From contig JADWOT020000003.1 of assembly GCA_036345935.2 (NCBI GenBank), positions 10,254,368 through 10,318,367 on the forward strand: a stretch of 64,000 bases of DNA, in the 5' to 3' direction. The notes below the pieces were generated by a model. It did not search any database. It was not told the DNA's origin and saw only the letters and a program-made list of their open reading frames with translations. Both the position numbers and the translations under genes were made by a program. This document shows positions 59,740 to 64,000 of this stretch, piece by piece. Each line of letters starts with the position of its first letter. Within the stretch, counting starts at the first letter, position 1. Origin of the DNA: Taenia hydatigena. Lineage: Eukaryota; Platyhelminthes; Cestoda; Cyclophyllidea; Taeniidae.

Positions 59740-60038
59740 GTGGGTACAATTGAACACCACCCAGCTGGTACTGCTTCCTCGTCTAGATCCCTTTCGCCTC
59801 TCCGCTACCACACTGTAGGGCTACTTGAGGTGACTAATTTTGGTTTATCTTGCCGTGGCTTAGACAGAGGTCCATGCTTCACATGCCACAATGAGTTGAT
59901 GGTGAACTTGTTGATCCACGAACTACGGCTTCACCTGTCCCCTCCTTGCCAATTCAGTCCTATCGCGGCCAGGCGCAATTTCATCTCGCCCTTCCGACTC
60001 ATGCTAAAGCAGCTCAAATCCAGATTAGGAAATCGAGG
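59740..60038 (+). other. Candidate exon, unidentified
   Basis: An open stretch including LEVTNFGLSCRGLDRGPCFT and RRNFISPFRLMLKQLKSRLG ends at AATCGAG before GTAAGTCAG, a strong donor. The minus strand is also open over part of it (59,811-59,530), so the call is weak. No family is recognised. Confidence 0.2.
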
Positions 60039-63000
60039 TAAGTCAGCCTTTTTCATCTTCCTTTGCCTTCTTTCTAATCCATCCTTGCTTTTATTACCCA
60101 TACCCGTGCCCGTAATTCTAACAATCATCATCATCACAAAACTTTCTCTCTTTTCGACACTTTTTGTGCGCCTGCAGCCTTGAGGTAGAAGAAGTTGGAT
60201 GATTAGTGAGCAGCATCCATCCTAGATCTTGATTAAGAAGACTGCCGTTTACAGTGGCCCTCAACTCGTAGTATTGCTGCCACATTAATCATTGCTAGCA
60301 GGTGTGTTGTGGGTGCAATGCTGCGTAGCATTTAGTGACATTCACTTTTAGGATGTGGCTTATTCAACCCTTAATTCGTGGAATCGTCGCCATGATTCAA
60401 ACTTGATCGCAATGCTTGCTTCAACAGGCTAAATGCTTCCCTTCTTTGTCGCCAATAGATCACCTTTACCAAAGGGCGAGTTTCGTTGCGGGCCGAAATG
60501 AGATGCAGCGGATCTGCTGATAAACGGGTGATGCTTGGCAAAGAGAGTGTGAGTAGCTAATGATTGTTCAAAACACAGACAGTCTGTTTGGTGTTTTTCG
60601 TTTTAGGAGAAGCATTAGAATTTAATCAAGACAAGTGATTGGCCCCTTCGAAAATTCTTGCTTGATTTTTCCTTTGATGTATTTTAACCTGTCTAAAGAT
60701 TCCTCCGATTCTAAGAAAGCAGGGGTGAATGTTATAGGCGAAACTGGTAGAATTCTCTAATAGCTCTGGGGTGAAAATAGCTAATTCTCTTAATTTGGAG
60801 AATTTCCTGCTCTAGTTGTCGTCCTCGTCGTCGTCATTGTCCTTGTCGCCTTACGGGCCTGATTCTGTGTCACAGTCAGGACGCTCTTAAAACAGCATTC
60901 CCAGTTGTCGAGATGCATTCAAGCAGATGTAACCGAAAAAGGCAACATTGTGGCAAGAAGTTGTAGAAGTTGGTTGATCTGATTGCCTTCGGAGGCAGTC
61001 TCACTTACGGCCAACCCGCCTAATTCACCAAATAACTTAAAAGCTATCCACTAATCTGTTTCGGGTTGTCCGATATTGCTAACGTTGATCCTACGACTTG
61101 ACGTTGTGCCTGCAGATCCCTTGCTGTTGTCGAGTCCACATTGTCTACCACCGCACTCGCTGGAGTTCGGTTTGCGGTCTCTACGCATTAGGTTGGAATC
61201 GACCGTCAGAAGGGAACCTGTCGTTTAAACACCAGAGAACACGTGTTGTTCCAAATGCAAAATGCCACTGATTTGCAAATTTTGGGTGCCGCCTGAGGAA
61301 GGTGGTAAGTAGATGTTAAAATGACTTCTGCATGTCATTTCTTCATTTGAATCTTAGAAGGGAAGGGAGAATCAGGAAAAAGTCCCACATTTAGTAATAA
61401 AACAACTCAAGAATAGCGCCATTGCTTGCTTGAACAAAGCCACTAACATGTTTGTAAACAGATATGTAGACGGAAATTAGGCTGATTTTATCGGAAGGGC
61501 TCTTTGGATCCAAAGCTTCCAAGTAATCTCTCCACCAGGGTCGATAGTACCAGAAATAAGGTGTCTCCTGCATTTGCATGAGATGCTCCCTGTCTAAATA
61601 TTCACAGTGTCAGCTTGTTCTCCATGAGACGACCACATACAAAAGGCGAGGTAATTCTCGATAGCACGGCTAATGCGATGCGCTCGGATTCACTGCTTTC
61701 AATTTTTCGCCAATCAGAATCACGATTCCTCAACTTCTTGTCGCCCCTAGTTACATTTGGTTGCCCTCTGATTTGGTGGCAACAGTTCAGGCTCTCCTAT
61801 TGCGACTCGCCATCCATCGCCGCTTTCAACGCATCATTACTTTTAGTGCACTTCGTTTTTACGTGTCAGCACCAGGTGACCACCAGCATTCCAGGTGATC
61901 AAAGAGATAAATTGTCTCCACCTAGCCGGTGAGTCGACCCTGACTCTGCGTTCTGCATTACCTATTTTGCCTTTGCCACCAAATTTTTCCTGCTGTGCTG
62001 GATGCAAGCTGACCATTCCGGTACTTCCTTCTTCACAAATCAAGGGGTTCACTTCAATCCAAAATAGAGCAATTAAGTAGAGGAACCAGGGGATCGAAAA
62101 TGGGGCTAGGCGTGGTATGGTGAGTCGTTGGGCGGGTGCAGGAGTGGTGGCGATGTGTTGACTTCAAACCAACCAGCCATCCAACGAACGACAAAAGAAG
62201 AGCTTACTTCATCCAGTATGGAACTGTCGATCTGGTTGTCTAAAAAGACAGTTTCGAAAAAGACAATGAAATGAAGGTGCCTTCGCACTCAAATACACTC
62301 AAGCATAAACACACAGACAGACAAGCCTACCTGTATCCGTGCTACTCCATCTAACGCGGCTCTCCAAAGGGACGAAAATAGGAAATGGGCAGTGACACAT
62401 ACATACACCAACTTCGGACAGAAAGCCGACATACACGGTGAACGGAGTGCATGTGAACTCAAGAGGGGAGGACAAATTCTTACTCGTCAGTGCAGGGGTT
62501 GTCGTTAATCTAGAGTCGTCAGTCAGTGCCAATCCAAAGAGACGCGTTTCGGGAAGTAGGAAAGGCGAAGAACAAATTACCAGTTTCTGAACGTAGTTGT
62601 CATCTGATAGTGCTGGAGTCGATGAGCGTGTGTGCTTGGCTTCCAAGACTTTCTCTCTTCAGTTGTTTTTTGCATGATAAAAAATTCTAATTGACAGGTT
62701 GACCCAAAGCCATTTTGAGTATTAGCAGCACACGATCAGCTATTTCGGTGAAAAGAGGAGAAAGTCTTTAGCCTAAGGTATTCACCTTCTAATGGGTGGT
62801 GCTTTGGCCCGCCATACACATTCCAGGCACCATGTAACAAGTTTTGCTAGAGTCAAAGTGGAGTCGCAGGACAGGCAAGCTCAAATCACATTCGCCAAGT
62901 CCAAACCGTGTGGTTTGATCTGGGAATTTAATCGGAGGACGTAGTTAGAAGCAATTGTTTGAACTGACTAACACAAGTCACTGATGATAAGACGTGATTG

Positions 63001-64000
63001 TGAACTTCCACGTGTGCATTTGACGAGTCCTCACAAATTATGTCGTGCCATCGCAGCAAAGTGCAGTGGAAAATGAAATGGATATTTCAAAATCCAGATG
63101 CTAATTGATTAGGAGGGTGACTAAACAAATTAATTACACAGTTCTCTACTCCTCCTCTGTCGTCAACACTCTCAACAAGCGGTAGATGAGGGCAACGTAT
63201 TTGTCTGGACTCTGGTCCGCCTATCAAGCCTAACACATTGTAACTTCACGACTCGCTTTATCAATTAAAACTTGAATATTTAAAAACTGCATGGTTTGTA
63301 GGACTTCGTTTGTGATCCTCTCCTACCTTCTAGAAGTCAAATAGAAAAATGACATGTAGAAGTCATTATGACATTTACTCACCATCCTCATCAAGCATAA
63401 CCCAAGCTCTGCAAATCATTCACACTTTGCAATTTATTATAGAGGCCAGTTTGTTAGCAACGCTTACATCAAGATTGGCTGGAACCAGAGACCATGAACT
63501 GATGGTGATCTGATGTCGCTAAAGTGTTTGAAAACCAATTGCTCTACTGATATGATTTTAGTAACATAACTCTGAAAATATAGGAATTGTGAGCAATTTA
63601 AGTATGAAATTAGGAGCTATCGAAAACCCGACGGTTGTATTACACCTACAGATCAACAAAGTAAAAATAGATCTGCTTAGAATTTGACAGATCTACATGA
63701 CAAGAAATGGCAAGACATGCTCAAATCGGCCAAAAGCGTGGGAGGGATACGCATGCGTAGTTAACGCGTCCACTCCACATTGACACATTAACTATCGGTG
63801 TTACATGTATGTGACGCCCAATTCTTTATCTTATGCGTGATTGCTACCAGATAACGGGAGTCCATAGCAGAAATTCATCTTTCAGCACAAGAGTGGAAGA
63901 TTTTGGCTGTGCCTGATATAAGGTTAGAAGCGTGACGAATTGTAGGAATCCTCGTTAGAAGCCTGGTTGTGCAGATTCCAGCATAGCCCGAAATCGCTAA
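60039..64000. other. No gene recognised
   Basis: Short frames at 61,615-62,080 (plus) and 62,646-62,299 (minus, 115 codons, starting MEAKHTRSSTPALSDDNYVQ) are the only ones of note. Both have possible donors inside or after them (GTGAGT at about 61,930; GTAATT inside the minus frame). Neither resembles a family I know, and there is no second copy in the window. A GTC-rich simple repeat lies at about 60,815-60,840. Confidence 0.3.

Overview
This is eukaryotic DNA, probably from a metazoan. The recognisable coding pieces are split by short introns with GT-AG ends, TATA-type promoters sit close to start codons, simple repeats are common, and there is no operon-like packing. My best guess is a parasitic flatworm such as a tapeworm. 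That is an inference from the short introns, the ATG-ending first exons and the overall style; no marker in the window proves it. Most long open frames are chance or antisense frames. I find no gene that is clearly intact and nameable.

The window is built from duplications. (1) 1-21.2 kb holds degenerate copies, in both orientations, of an unidentified repeat family (called R here). Part of R has a conserved TATA promoter. (2) At 8,633-11,912 lies element A, about 3.3 kb, with a broken F-box-type gene and the remnant of a membrane-protein gene. (3) 25.7-51.9 kb is a very large nested inverted repeat. The outer arms are 25,738-33,927 and 43,590-51,862 (about 8.2 kb). The inner arms are 37,398-38,345 and 39,969-41,068 (about 1 kb). 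Between them lie non-homologous segments and a 1.6-kb central spacer. Each outer arm has one copy of each of two related F-box genes (B and C; D-left and D-right). Each inner arm has a cyclin-dependent-kinase pseudogene. (4) 54.1-59.0 kb holds three more degraded F-box relatives (E', E and F).

The F-box family is the main theme. Five copies (A, B, C, E and, with changes, D) share one design: an AGGTCA element, a C-rich stretch, a TATA box of TATTTAA type followed by CTCG, then 52-58 bp on an ATG that sits directly on a splice donor. An intron of 139-157 bp follows, then a second exon opening with an F-box of about 40 residues. All copies are damaged, mostly by different lesions. In B, C, D-left and D-right the C-terminal coding part carries a local inverted duplication, so a transcript would fold into a long hairpin made of family sequence. 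The two hairpins (B/C type and D type) arose separately. This is the most interesting feature of the window: a possible hairpin-RNA or pseudogene-siRNA source within an amplified F-box family.

All identities and alignments were judged by eye. No search or alignment program was used.
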